5,320 nt of DNA from Acidovorax sp. (GCA_011620245.1 WOZN01000202.1:1282-6601), one strand, 5' to 3'; positions 1-4,722 are shown, numbered from the stretch's first letter. Made by a program: numbers and translations. Notes: generated by a model from the sequence alone, not told the origin.

Positions 1-288
1 AGCCGCAGCCCTTGCCATGCAGGCGGCGATTGCCTGTAACAGGGACAGGGCGCACGATGCGCAACCGCGTGAACGTTCTGGCTCCGGGACTTCGCCAGGC
101 GCAACGGCGTGGTATGCCATCTGTTGCAGGCCTGCCAGCAGGGGGCCGCGCATGACTACGCGGTGCCGATGGACGAGGACCTGCGCGCCATGGTGTCGGG
201 GCAGTGGGCCGGCCGGCCTGCAGCAATATTCCCGTTCATATTCCCGTTCTGCGCCAGGCAGTCGGGAATTCGCTCGATTGCTCACTAA
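1..288 (+). pseudogene. Probable decayed 3' end of an unrecognised gene
   Basis: There is no intact gene here. In frame 1, positions 73-288 are open and end at TAA 286-288. The translation includes DFARRNGVVCHLLQACQQG and DYAVPMDEDLRAMVSGQWAG, which has the composition and G/C-rich third positions of real Comamonadaceae protein. The same frame is closed upstream by stops at 37-39 and 70-72. Frame 2 over positions 2-60 (AAALAMQAAIACNRDRAHDA) also looks coding, so one frameshift between the two would explain the pattern. The last codons run through a 12-bp tandem repeat (226-249) that writes IFPF twice, and the tail after it does not look like conserved protein. I do not recognise the family. 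It could also be non-coding DNA that happens to lack stops. The gene, if real, would converge on flhC. Confidence 0.35.
226..249. repeat. 12-bp perfect tandem duplication
   Basis: ATATTCCCGTTC occurs twice head to tail, at 226-237 and 238-249, with no mismatch. The unit is a multiple of three and lies in the open frame of the putative gene remnant, where it encodes IFPF-IFPF. It looks like a recent slippage or duplication event near the remnant's 3' end. Confidence 0.85.
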
Positions 289-341
289 TTGATAGCTGCT
301 TACGCTTTGTTCATAAGCGCTAGCGGCCAATTTGGCTTGGA
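286..341. repeat. Comamonadaceae-type dispersed intergenic repeat
   Basis: The stretch with GATAGCTGCTTACGCTT, a short spacer, ATAAGCGCTAGCGGCC and then AATTTGGCTTGG matches, from memory, a short dispersed repeat common between genes in Acidovorax and related Comamonadaceae (core AGCTGCTTGCGCTT...AAGCGCTAGAGGCC). The two halves, GCTTACGCTT and AAGCGCTAGC, can pair imperfectly as a hairpin. GCCAATTTGGC (327-337) is a second short palindrome. It sits just past the 3' end of flhC, so it could form a structure at the end of the flhDC transcript. A transcription-ending role is inference only, and there is no clear U-tract. Confidence 0.55.
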
Positions 342-343
342 TA

Positions 344-904
344 TCAGTGCAGCATCAGTGCGCCAGCGGCCCTGCTTTTGCCGGCGCGGGCGGGCGGGTT
401 GCACAGGCCGCAGGTGAAATGGCGGTTTTCATACAGCTCGGTGACGAACTGGCCTTTGCATTCGGCGCATTGGGTGCGCGTGAGCATGCCGGCATCCACA
501 AACTTCACCAGGCGCCAGGCGCGGGTGAACGACAGCAGGGGCTCGATCTCGGCCGTGGCCACCTGTTCGTTGTAGAGGCGGTAGGCCTTGGTCAGCAACT
601 CCACCGAGTCCAGGTCCACACCCTTGGACAGGTATTCGTAGATGTTCAAAAACAGCGAGCTGTGGATGTTTTCCTGCCAGGTCAGGAACCAGTCGGTGGA
701 AAACGGCAGCTGGCCCTTGGAGGGCGATTTGCCCGCGATCTCCTTGTACAGGCGGATCAGGCGCTCATACGACAGCGTGGTTTCCGATTCGAGCACCTGC
801 ATGCGCGCGCCCATCTCGATCAGCATGGCAGCGCGTGCGATCTGCCTGGATTCGTTCAGAACGCTTTTGGCGGGGGCTTTGGGGGTGGCGGGTGTGGCAG
901 ACAT
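344..904 (-). CDS. flhC: Flagellar transcriptional activator FlhC
   Basis: FlhC pairs with FlhD to form the DNA-binding FlhDC complex that switches on flagellar class II operons through sigma-70 RNA polymerase. The 186-residue product is close to the usual length (about 190). The FlhC core is visible: QIARAAMLIEMGARMQVLE near residues 21-39, LSYERLIRLYKEI near 44-56 and GQLPFSTDWFLTWQ near 64-77. Four cysteines at 146, 149, 165 and 168 (CAEC and CGLC) form the zinc site known in this family. The start ATG reads CAT at 902-904; the ribosome site before it is weak, which suits translation coupled to flhD 64 nt upstream. The N-terminal 15 residues (Ala/Pro/Lys-rich) and the C-terminal tail after the zinc site are less conserved. 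The gene appears intact and should be cotranscribed with flhD. Confidence 0.96.
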   Translation of the reverse strand: MSATPATPKAPAKSVLNESRQIARAAMLIEMGARMQVLESETTLSYERLIRLYKEIAGKSPSKGQLPFSTDWFLTWQENIHSSLFLNIYEYLSKGVDLDSVELLTKAYRLYNEQVATAEIEPLLSFTRAWRLVKFVDAGMLTRTQCAECKGQFVTELYENRHFTCGLCNPPARAGKSRAAGALMLH

Positions 905-968
905 GGCGGGCTTTCGGTGGCGATGTGAAGGCGGGGTGGTGCAAATGCTTCAGAACCTGTTCACGATC

Positions 969-1295
969 TCAGAGCACTTCCGACAAGCGGCCGGCCATCA
1001 GGATGTTGGCGTGCAGTGTGTTGGTGGCTTCGTTGCCCACCTTCTTGGCCGAGTGGTTGGTCAGCAGGCTCCACACCAGGTTGTCGTCCACCCGGAAGCT
1101 GCAAAGAAGCGTGTTGCGGGAGGCCAGTTTGAGCACTTGCGCTGCCGACAGCGATGCCAGAATATCGGCAGCGTCTTCGTTCATGCCCAGACGGAACACT
1201 GCTTCGGCCTTGTCGTGGCGAATCAGGTTTTGCGCCAGCATCAGGTAAGTGAGGTTGGCTTCGCGAATTTCGGCGAGCAGTTGTTCGTTGGTCAT
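969..1295 (-). CDS. flhD: Flagellar transcriptional regulator FlhD
   Basis: FlhD is the partner of FlhC in the FlhDC activator and contributes dimerisation and DNA contacts. The product has 108 residues, slightly shorter than the enterobacterial protein (about 116). The opening, with EIREANLTYLMLAQNLIRHDKAEA split over residues 9-32, and the FRLGM segment are typical. Cys65 in NTLLCSFR corresponds to the cysteine that makes the inter-subunit disulfide in the Escherichia coli protein. The start is supported by a good Shine-Dalgarno sequence (AAGGAAAG on the minus strand, 1301-1308) about 8 nt before the ATG. It is the first gene of the flhDC pair. The 230 bp before it, up to the sulfurtransferase stop, should hold the flhDC promoter. 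Confidence 0.96.
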   Translation of the reverse strand: MTNEQLLAEIREANLTYLMLAQNLIRHDKAEAVFRLGMNEDAADILASLSAAQVLKLASRNTLLCSFRVDDNLVWSLLTNHSAKKVGNEATNTLHANILMAGRLSEVL

Positions 1296-1300
1296 GGCAG

Positions 1301-1308
1301 CTTTCCTT
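1301..1308 (-). promoter_or_regulatory. Ribosome binding site of flhD
   Basis: On the minus strand AAGGAAAG precedes the flhD ATG (1295-1293), with AGGA about 8 nt away. This is one of the few clear Shine-Dalgarno sequences in the window and fixes the flhD start. Confidence 0.8.
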
Positions 1309-1441
1309 TTCTTGGCCGGTTCTTGCGTTGCCTGCGGACTGCAGGTTTTGCGTGATCCGTTGAAATGGATTGTGAAACTGCCCCAATCAAAAATTAAGTC
1401 GGCGTTTGGATGTGCCGCGCGTCTGGTTTCGGGGTGGGGCT

Positions 1442-1460
1442 TGTAGGAATTTGCCTTACA
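1442..1460. promoter_or_regulatory. Imperfect palindrome, possible response-regulator site
   Basis: TGTAGGAATTTGCCTTACA, or TGTAAGGCAAATTCCTACA on the strand of flhDC, has matching TGTA/TACA ends and G/C inner pairs. The form TAAG-N7-CCTA resembles boxes bound by NarL/LuxR-family response regulators: the RcsAB box (TAAGAATATTCCTA) that controls enterobacterial flhDC, and the GacA box (TGTAAG-N6-CTTACA). It lies about 150 bp upstream of the flhD start. That it binds such a regulator is inference, and RcsAB itself is not expected in this group. Confidence 0.4.
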
Positions 1461-1525
1461 TGCGCTGCAGCCCCATCAGCCCATTGACAGGCCAGCGGCC
1501 TGCTGCACAAAACCGGCGCCAGGCG

Positions 1526-2425
1526 CTAACCGCGCTCCACGGGGCGCGAAGGGTCGCTGCACCATTCGCTCCAGCTGCCCGCAAAAAGCGTGGTTTTTCC
1601 GAGTCCGGCCACTTCCATGGCCAGCATGTTGGACAGGGCGCTCACGCCGCTGCCGCATTGGTGGACCACAGTGGCCGGGTCGCGGCCCGCCAGCAGGGCA
1701 TCGAATTCGGCGCGCAACACGGCGGCGGGCTTGAAGCGGCCGTCGGCGCCGATGTTTTCGGTGAACGGGCGGTTGAGGGCGCCCGGAATATGCCCCGCCA
1801 CCGGGTCCAGGGGCTCCACCTCGCCACGGTAGCGGGGGCCACCCCGCGCATCGATCAGCGTCTGGCCCGGCTGCTGCAATGCCGCCAGCACATGGTCCGC
1901 GCTGACCAGCTGGCGCAGGGGAGCGTGCAGCTCAAAGTGGGACTGGAAACGGGCGGGCTCAGCCCCGCTGGCGATGGCACCACCGGCCGCTTGCCAGGCT
2001 TGCAGGCCGCCGTCGAGCACGGCCACCGCATCGTGTCCGGCCCATTTGAGCATCCACCACAGGCGGCCACAGTAGTTGGCGCCGTTGCGGTCATACACCA
2101 CGGCCTGCATGTTGTTGGCAAAGCCCACGCTCGACAGCCACATGGCAAAGCGTTCACGGCTGGGCAGCGGGTGGCGGCCGCCCGAGGCGGGTTCATCGGC
2201 CTCTTGCGCGGTGACGGTGCCCGTGGCGCCGGGCGCGCCGTGCGGGGCGCTCAGGTCGGTGTCCAGGTTGGCGTAGATGGCGCCGGGGATATGGGCGTCG
2301 GCATATTGCTGCGCACCCGCTGAAGGCTGGCTGAGGTCAAAGCTGCAGTCAAACACCATCAGCGGCGCGCCGCTGGCGATCAGGGCTTGCAGGTCGGTGG
2401 CGGAAATCAGGGTGGTGTAGGTCAT
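1526..2425 (-). CDS. sseA: Sulfurtransferase, 3-mercaptopyruvate type (two rhodanese domains)
   Basis: The 299-residue protein has two rhodanese domains, as in thiosulfate and 3-mercaptopyruvate sulfurtransferases (usually 280-300 residues). The N-terminal, non-catalytic domain spans about residues 5-150, with DAHIPGAIY (43-51), VVYDRNG (109-115) and DGGLQAW (138-144). The C-terminal catalytic domain spans about 170-297, with LIDARGGPRYRGE (190-202), GHIPGALNRPF (211-221) and the active loop CGSGVSA, whose Cys257 would carry the persulfide. CGSGV loops are typical of mercaptopyruvate enzymes and CRKGV loops of thiosulfate enzymes, so the first substrate is favoured. GSWSEW near the end is also family-typical. 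A linker at about 70-83 (TVTAQEADEPASGG) seems longer than usual. The ATG at 2425-2423 has no clear ribosome site but gives the expected N-terminus (MTYTTLISATDL). The enzyme is probably cytosolic. The damaged permease gene lies upstream on the same strand. Confidence 0.92.
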   Translation of the reverse strand: MTYTTLISATDLQALIASGAPLMVFDCSFDLSQPSAGAQQYADAHIPGAIYANLDTDLSAPHGAPGATGTVTAQEADEPASGGRHPLPSRERFAMWLSSVGFANNMQAVVYDRNGANYCGRLWWMLKWAGHDAVAVLDGGLQAWQAAGGAIASGAEPARFQSHFELHAPLRQLVSADHVLAALQQPGQTLIDARGGPRYRGEVEPLDPVAGHIPGALNRPFTENIGADGRFKPAAVLRAEFDALLAGRDPATVVHQCGSGVSALSNMLAMEVAGLGKTTLFAGSWSEWCSDPSRPVERG

Positions 2426-2451
2426 GGGCTGTGGGGTGCGCGCAGGCGCCA

Positions 2452-2468
2452 GGTCAAACGGACTGACC
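2452..2468. repeat. Short inverted repeat upstream of the sulfurtransferase
   Basis: GGTCA and TGACC flank a 7-nt spacer (GGTCA-AACGGAC-TGACC) about 27-43 bp before the sulfurtransferase ATG. It could be a weak operator or a chance palindrome. It runs directly into the first copy of the 14-bp direct repeat. Confidence 0.35.
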
Positions 2469-2501
2469 CCATTGTGTCAAGGACGGCCCCCATTGTGTCA
2501 A
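2467..2501. repeat. Pair of 14-bp direct repeats, 21 bp apart
   Basis: CCCCATTGTGTCAA occurs at 2467-2480 and again, without mismatch, at 2488-2501. The start-to-start distance is 21 bp, two turns of DNA. On the minus strand each copy begins TTGACA, an exact sigma-70 -35 hexamer, facing the sulfurtransferase gene, but no good -10 hexamer sits 16-18 bp further on. The copy at 2488-2501 overlaps the likely stop codon of the permease remnant (TGA, minus strand 2500-2498). The pair could be a double binding site or a local duplication. Confidence 0.8.
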
Positions 2502-2692
2502 TGTTCCTCGGCCGGCGCCCCGGGCGCGCAGCACGGTGGCCACGATGCCTCTGCCCACGATCAGCTCCATGCCGGCCCAGCCGATGGGCGGAATCTGGTC
2601 GCCAAACAGCGCCAGTAAATGGCCGCAAACACAATGCCCCAATACTGCAGATTGGCCGCCACCAGCGTGCCGCGCAGGGTTTTTGCGAGCCC
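2498..2692 (-). pseudogene. DMT/EamA-family permease, C-terminal remnant with frameshifts
   Basis: The last part of an EamA/DMT (drug/metabolite transporter) inner-membrane permease is readable in pieces. From about 2692 one minus-strand frame gives GLAKTLRGTLVAANLQYWGI followed by VFAAIY. A net one-base loss near 2620 then moves the reading to the next frame, which gives LLALFGDQIPPIGWAGMELI and VGRGIVATVLRAR. The last residues (GAPAEEH and TGA at 2500-2498) read best in the first frame again, suggesting a second shift. These are the last two membrane segments and the tail of a protein normally near 300 residues. The rest is missing and the fragment abuts the IS701 remnant. The gene cannot be functional. 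Its substrate is unknown. It was probably the upstream neighbour of the sulfurtransferase gene. Confidence 0.75.
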
Positions 2693-2693
2693 T

Positions 2694-2984
2694 TAGGCTG
2701 GCATGGTGGTGAAACCCCCTCCAGCCCCGGCCCTCAAAATGCCCCAAGCCCATCTCTTCGTCCGACCAGGCCGATTCGGCCACGAAATGGTGCAGCGACT
2801 GGTGGCGCGCGCGTGTGGCCTGCGGCGCCAGGTGCGCGGCCATGGGCTCCACGCTCTTGCGCGCCAGTGGCGCCATCAGGCCGGTGCAATATCCGCGCAG
2901 CCCGGCTTGCCGGTCCGCATGACCGAGCCCGGCGCCTAGGTGCGCAAGGTAGCGATCAAACTCTTGCAGTAACTCGTTGTCCAT
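2694..2984 (-). pseudogene. IS701-family transposase with the catalytic core deleted
   Basis: The start ATG (2984-2982) follows a plausible ribosome site (AAGAGGTGG). The first 77 residues match the N-terminus of IS701-family transposases: MDNELLQEFDRYLAHLGAG, LGHADRQAGLRGYCTGLMAP, LARKSVEPMA and RHQSLHHFVAESAWSDEE. The next residues, MGLGHFEGRGWRGFHHHASL, belong near the C-terminus of the same family. So roughly 250 residues, including the DDE catalytic acids of a protein near 400 residues, are gone, and the two pieces are joined in frame around 2751-2756. EM is plausible on both sides of the break, which suggests a short-repeat deletion. After ASL (2694) the reading continues in frame into the permease remnant. 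It cannot catalyse transposition. Family assignment is from memory of conserved motifs. Confidence 0.8.
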
Positions 2985-3029
2985 CGAGGCCCACCTCTTG
3001 CTTGAGGATTCTTGCATGATGCCTTGATT

Positions 3030-3044
3030 TTACTGACACAGTAA
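3030..3044. repeat. Perfect inverted repeat at the IS outer end
   Basis: TTACTG-ACA-CAGTAA has 6-bp arms around a 3-nt spacer. It lies 2 bp inside the inferred end of the IS701 remnant and is probably part of its terminal sequence, a likely transposase contact site. It shares the core TGTGTCA (minus strand) with the direct repeats at 2467-2501, which on the plus strand read TTGTGTCAA. Confidence 0.6.
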
Positions 3045-3050
3045 TACTAG

Positions 3051-3164
3051 GTTCAATGGTGGCCTGCATGACAGGGGTGCCCCCAGGGTGGGCAATGTCC
3101 CGCGAGCGACGGGCACGTTGGATTCGGCGGACCCCTACAATCCGTTGCAATCCGCACAGTGACC
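3051..3164. promoter_or_regulatory. Divergent intergenic region between surE and the lost permease gene
   Basis: These 114 bp separate the IS end from surE. On the plus strand they carry the likely surE promoter. On the minus strand an ATG at 3069-3067 opens MQATIEP immediately before the IS end. That is a possible leftover start of the disrupted permease, because DMT permeases of this group often begin MQA. GGGGGCACC before it could serve as a weak ribosome site. This part is speculative. Confidence 0.35.
3136..3141 (+). promoter_or_regulatory. Putative -10 box of surE
   Basis: TACAAT (5 of 6 to TATAAT) lies in CCCCTACAATCCG, 29 nt before the surE ATG. No good -35 box stands 16-18 bp upstream; TTGGAT at 3118-3123 is only 12 bp away. 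If used, the leader would be about 17 nt with almost no Shine-Dalgarno sequence. A nearly identical motif precedes nlpD. Confidence 0.4.
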
Positions 3165-3947
3165 ATGAAGATCCTCCTATCCAACGACGACGGCTACCAG
3201 GCACCGGGCATCGTGGCCTTGTATGACGCGCTCAAGACCATCGCAGAAGTCGAGGTGGTTGCGCCCGAGCACAACAACAGTGCCAAGTCGAACGCCCTGA
3301 CCCTGCATTCACCGCTGTATGTGCACCAGGCAGCCAACGGCTTTCGCTATGTGAACGGCACGCCGGCCGACTGCGTGCACATTGCCCTCACGGGGCTGCT
3401 CGGATACCGCCCCCATCTGGTGGTGTCCGGCATCAACAACGGCGCCAACATGGGCGACGACACCATCTATTCGGGCACGGTGGGCGCCGCCATGGAGGGG
3501 TATCTTTTCGGCATTCCGGCGATGGCGATATCCCAGGTGGATAAAGGTTGGGGCGAAATCGAGGCGGCTGCGCACAAGACCCGCGAAATCGTTGCGCAGA
3601 TGATGGCGCAGAACCTGGTGGCCGAAGCGCCCTGGTTGCTCAACATCAACATCCCCAACATGCCGCTGCAGGCCTTGCGCCCCCTGAAGCTGTGCCGCCT
3701 GGGGCGCCGCCATGCTGCCGAGCGCGTGATCGTGCAGGAAAACCCGCGCGGTGAGGCGATGTACTGGATTGGCGGGTCTGGCGCGGCCAAGGACGATGCC
3801 GAGGGCACCGATTTCCACGCCACGGCCCATGGGCATGTGTCGGTCACCCCTTTGAAGGTGGATCTCACGGACCACGACAATCTGGGTCATTGGGCGCAGA
3901 CCGCGTCGCGCCTGGCGGCGGCAGGTTCAGAGCCTTCGCAACGGTGA
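3165..3947 (+). CDS. surE: 5'/3'-nucleotidase SurE
   Basis: SurE is a metal-dependent phosphatase that removes phosphate from nucleoside monophosphates and is linked to stationary-phase and stress survival. The 260-residue product matches the family length (about 250). It begins MKILLSNDDGYQAPG, with metal ligands Asp8 and Asp9. Ser39 in PEHNNSAKSN and the Asn pair 91-92 in VSGINNGAN complete the usual metal site. The GDDTIYSGTVGAAMEG loop (97-112) is also strongly conserved. I chose the ATG at 3165 over the in-frame GTG at 3159 because family members start at MKILLSNDDG. No clear ribosome site precedes either. SurE heads the surE-pcm-nlpD operon, and its stop overlaps the pcm start. The protein is expected to be cytoplasmic. 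Confidence 0.96.
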   Translation: MKILLSNDDGYQAPGIVALYDALKTIAEVEVVAPEHNNSAKSNALTLHSPLYVHQAANGFRYVNGTPADCVHIALTGLLGYRPHLVVSGINNGANMGDDTIYSGTVGAAMEGYLFGIPAMAISQVDKGWGEIEAAAHKTREIVAQMMAQNLVAEAPWLLNINIPNMPLQALRPLKLCRLGRRHAAERVIVQENPRGEAMYWIGGSGAAKDDAEGTDFHATAHGHVSVTPLKVDLTDHDNLGHWAQTASRLAAAGSEPSQR

Positions 3948-4711
3948 TGCAACGCAGACCCGGTTTTCCTGCCCGTCTGGATGGCCCGGGAGGCGCCGCA
4001 CCCAGAGCCGCGCCCATGCCCGTGCGCCCCATTGCCCCGGCTGCGCCCCAGGGGGTCGGTCTGGATTCGGCGGCGGTGCGCGCCCGCATGGTGCAAAAGC
4101 TCGCTGCGGGTGGTATTTCATCGCCAGCGGTGCTGCAGGCCATGTCGGCGGTGGAGCGGCACCGCTTTGTTGACAGTGCCCTGGCGAACCAGGCGTACGA
4201 AGACACCAGCTTGCCCATCGGCCTGGCCCAGACCATTTCCAGGCCCAGCGTGGTGGCGCGCATGTGTGAGCTGCTTTGGGGTGCCGAAGGCGCGCGCCCA
4301 GCGGGGCTGGGCCGGGTGCTCGAAATCGGCACCGGTTGCGGCTACCAGGCGGCGGTGCTCAGCCATCTTGCCCGCGAGGTGTATTCGGTCGAGCGTCTGC
4401 GCGGCCTGCACGAAAAGGCCCGCGACAACCTGCGCCATCTGCGGCTGGCCAACGTGCATTTGCTGTTTGGTGATGGCATGCAAGGCTATGCAAAAGGTGC
4501 GCCTTATGCCGCCATCATTGTGGCTGCCGGTGGCGAGGCCGTGCCGCAGGCCTGGTGCGACCAGTTGGCCCCGGGTGGGCGCCTCGTGGCGCCCATGGCG
4601 CTTGCCGGCGGCCAGCAAATGTTGCTTGTCATCGACAAAACCGCGCACGGATTGAAACAAACTGTTCTCGAGCCGGTTCATTTTGTCCCCCTAAAATCGG
4701 GGATTGCCTGA
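3947..4711 (+). CDS. pcm: Protein-L-isoaspartate O-methyltransferase
   Basis: Pcm transfers a methyl group from S-adenosylmethionine to L-isoaspartyl residues in aged proteins, starting their repair in the cytosol. In the 254-residue product, LDSAAVRARMVQKLAAGGI (39-57) and LPIGLAQTISRP (89-100) mark the substrate side; Ser98 matches the conserved serine of the QTIS motif. VLEIGTGCGYQAAVLSHLAR (124-143) is SAM motif I, VYSVE (145-149) follows it, and GGRLVAPM (210-217) is the late core motif. Typical Pcm has about 210 residues; the extra 35-40 N-terminal residues are rich in Pro, Ala and Arg. I place the start at ATG 3947, which overlaps the surE stop as TGATG, a classical arrangement for translational coupling. 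An in-frame ATG at 3890 would overlap surE by 58 bp, and a later one at 4016 would still keep the core. Confidence 0.94.
   Translation: MQRRPGFPARLDGPGGAAPRAAPMPVRPIAPAAPQGVGLDSAAVRARMVQKLAAGGISSPAVLQAMSAVERHRFVDSALANQAYEDTSLPIGLAQTISRPSVVARMCELLWGAEGARPAGLGRVLEIGTGCGYQAAVLSHLAREVYSVERLRGLHEKARDNLRHLRLANVHLLFGDGMQGYAKGAPYAAIIVAAGGEAVPQAWCDQLAPGGRLVAPMALAGGQQMLLVIDKTAHGLKQTVLEPVHFVPLKSGIA
4692..4697 (+). promoter_or_regulatory. Possible internal -10 box for nlpD
   Basis: TAAAAT sits in CCCCCTAAAATCGGGG, inside the last codons of pcm and 31 nt before the nlpD ATG. It copies the surE motif CCCCTACAATCCG in sequence and distance. No matching -35 box is seen 16-18 bp upstream. The flanking TCCCC and GGGGA (4686-4703) could also pair. 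A promoter here would let nlpD be expressed apart from surE and pcm. Confidence 0.3.
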
Positions 4712-4716
4712 AGGGA
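4712..4716 (+). promoter_or_regulatory. Ribosome binding site of nlpD
   Basis: AGGGA directly follows the pcm stop and lies 6 nt before ATG 4723. It decides the start: another in-frame ATG at 4717 touches this sequence and is too close to use it. Confidence 0.75.
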
Positions 4717-4722
4717 ATGCTT

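Larger units (their letters stand above)
1296..1525 (-). promoter_or_regulatory. flhDC upstream regulatory region
   Basis: This 230-bp gap lies between the sulfurtransferase stop and flhD, both on the minus strand. It is more AT-rich than the genes, with a TTAATTTTTGATT stretch (minus strand, about 1386-1398). It holds an imperfect 19-bp palindrome at 1442-1460 and a small perfect inverted repeat CCTGC-GGACT-GCAGG at 1331-1345 in the predicted leader. I could not find a sigma-70 promoter with both boxes well matched, which fits a promoter that needs an activator. The exact promoter is unknown. Confidence 0.5.
2694..3046 (-). mobile_element. IS701-family insertion sequence remnant
   Basis: The remnant consists of the upstream end and start of an IS701-type element, an internal deletion, and a piece of the transposase C-terminus. 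The intact outer end is most likely at 3046, reading TATTACTGTGTCAGTAAAA inward on the minus strand. It is bordered by CTAG (3047-3050), which fits the 4-bp YTAR target duplications known for IS701 elements. The other terminal repeat and the second CTAG are missing, because the transposase C-terminus ends abruptly at the permease remnant near 2693. The end coordinate is inferred from the target-site rule and was not confirmed against a reference element. Confidence 0.65.

Noticed and set aside
207..218. GGCCGGCCGGCC palindrome
   Set aside because: A simple GC-rich alternating repeat that is expected by chance in such a genome.
332..1355. Long plus-strand open frames opposite flhC and flhD
   Set aside because: They are antisense shadows caused by high-GC codon use. 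The minus-strand frames carry clear FlhC and FlhD motifs.
1509..1526. Hairpin GCGCC-T-GGCGC followed by TTTT after the sulfurtransferase stop (minus strand)
   Set aside because: The loop would be one base, the T-tract is only four and is separated by CGG, so it is not a convincing intrinsic terminator.
1406..2323. 305-codon plus-strand frame opposite the sulfurtransferase gene
   Set aside because: It is composed of Gly/Ala/His/Arg-rich shadow sequence, while the minus-strand frame has both rhodanese domains and the catalytic loop.
2471..2501. Complete sigma-70 promoter built on the TTGACA repeats
   Set aside because: The best -10 candidates match 3-4 of 6 bases or need a 19-bp spacer, so only the repeats are reported.
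3159..3161. GTG start for surE two codons upstream
   Set aside because: Family members begin MKILLSNDDG, and the ATG at 3165 gives exactly that. There is no ribosome site favouring the GTG.
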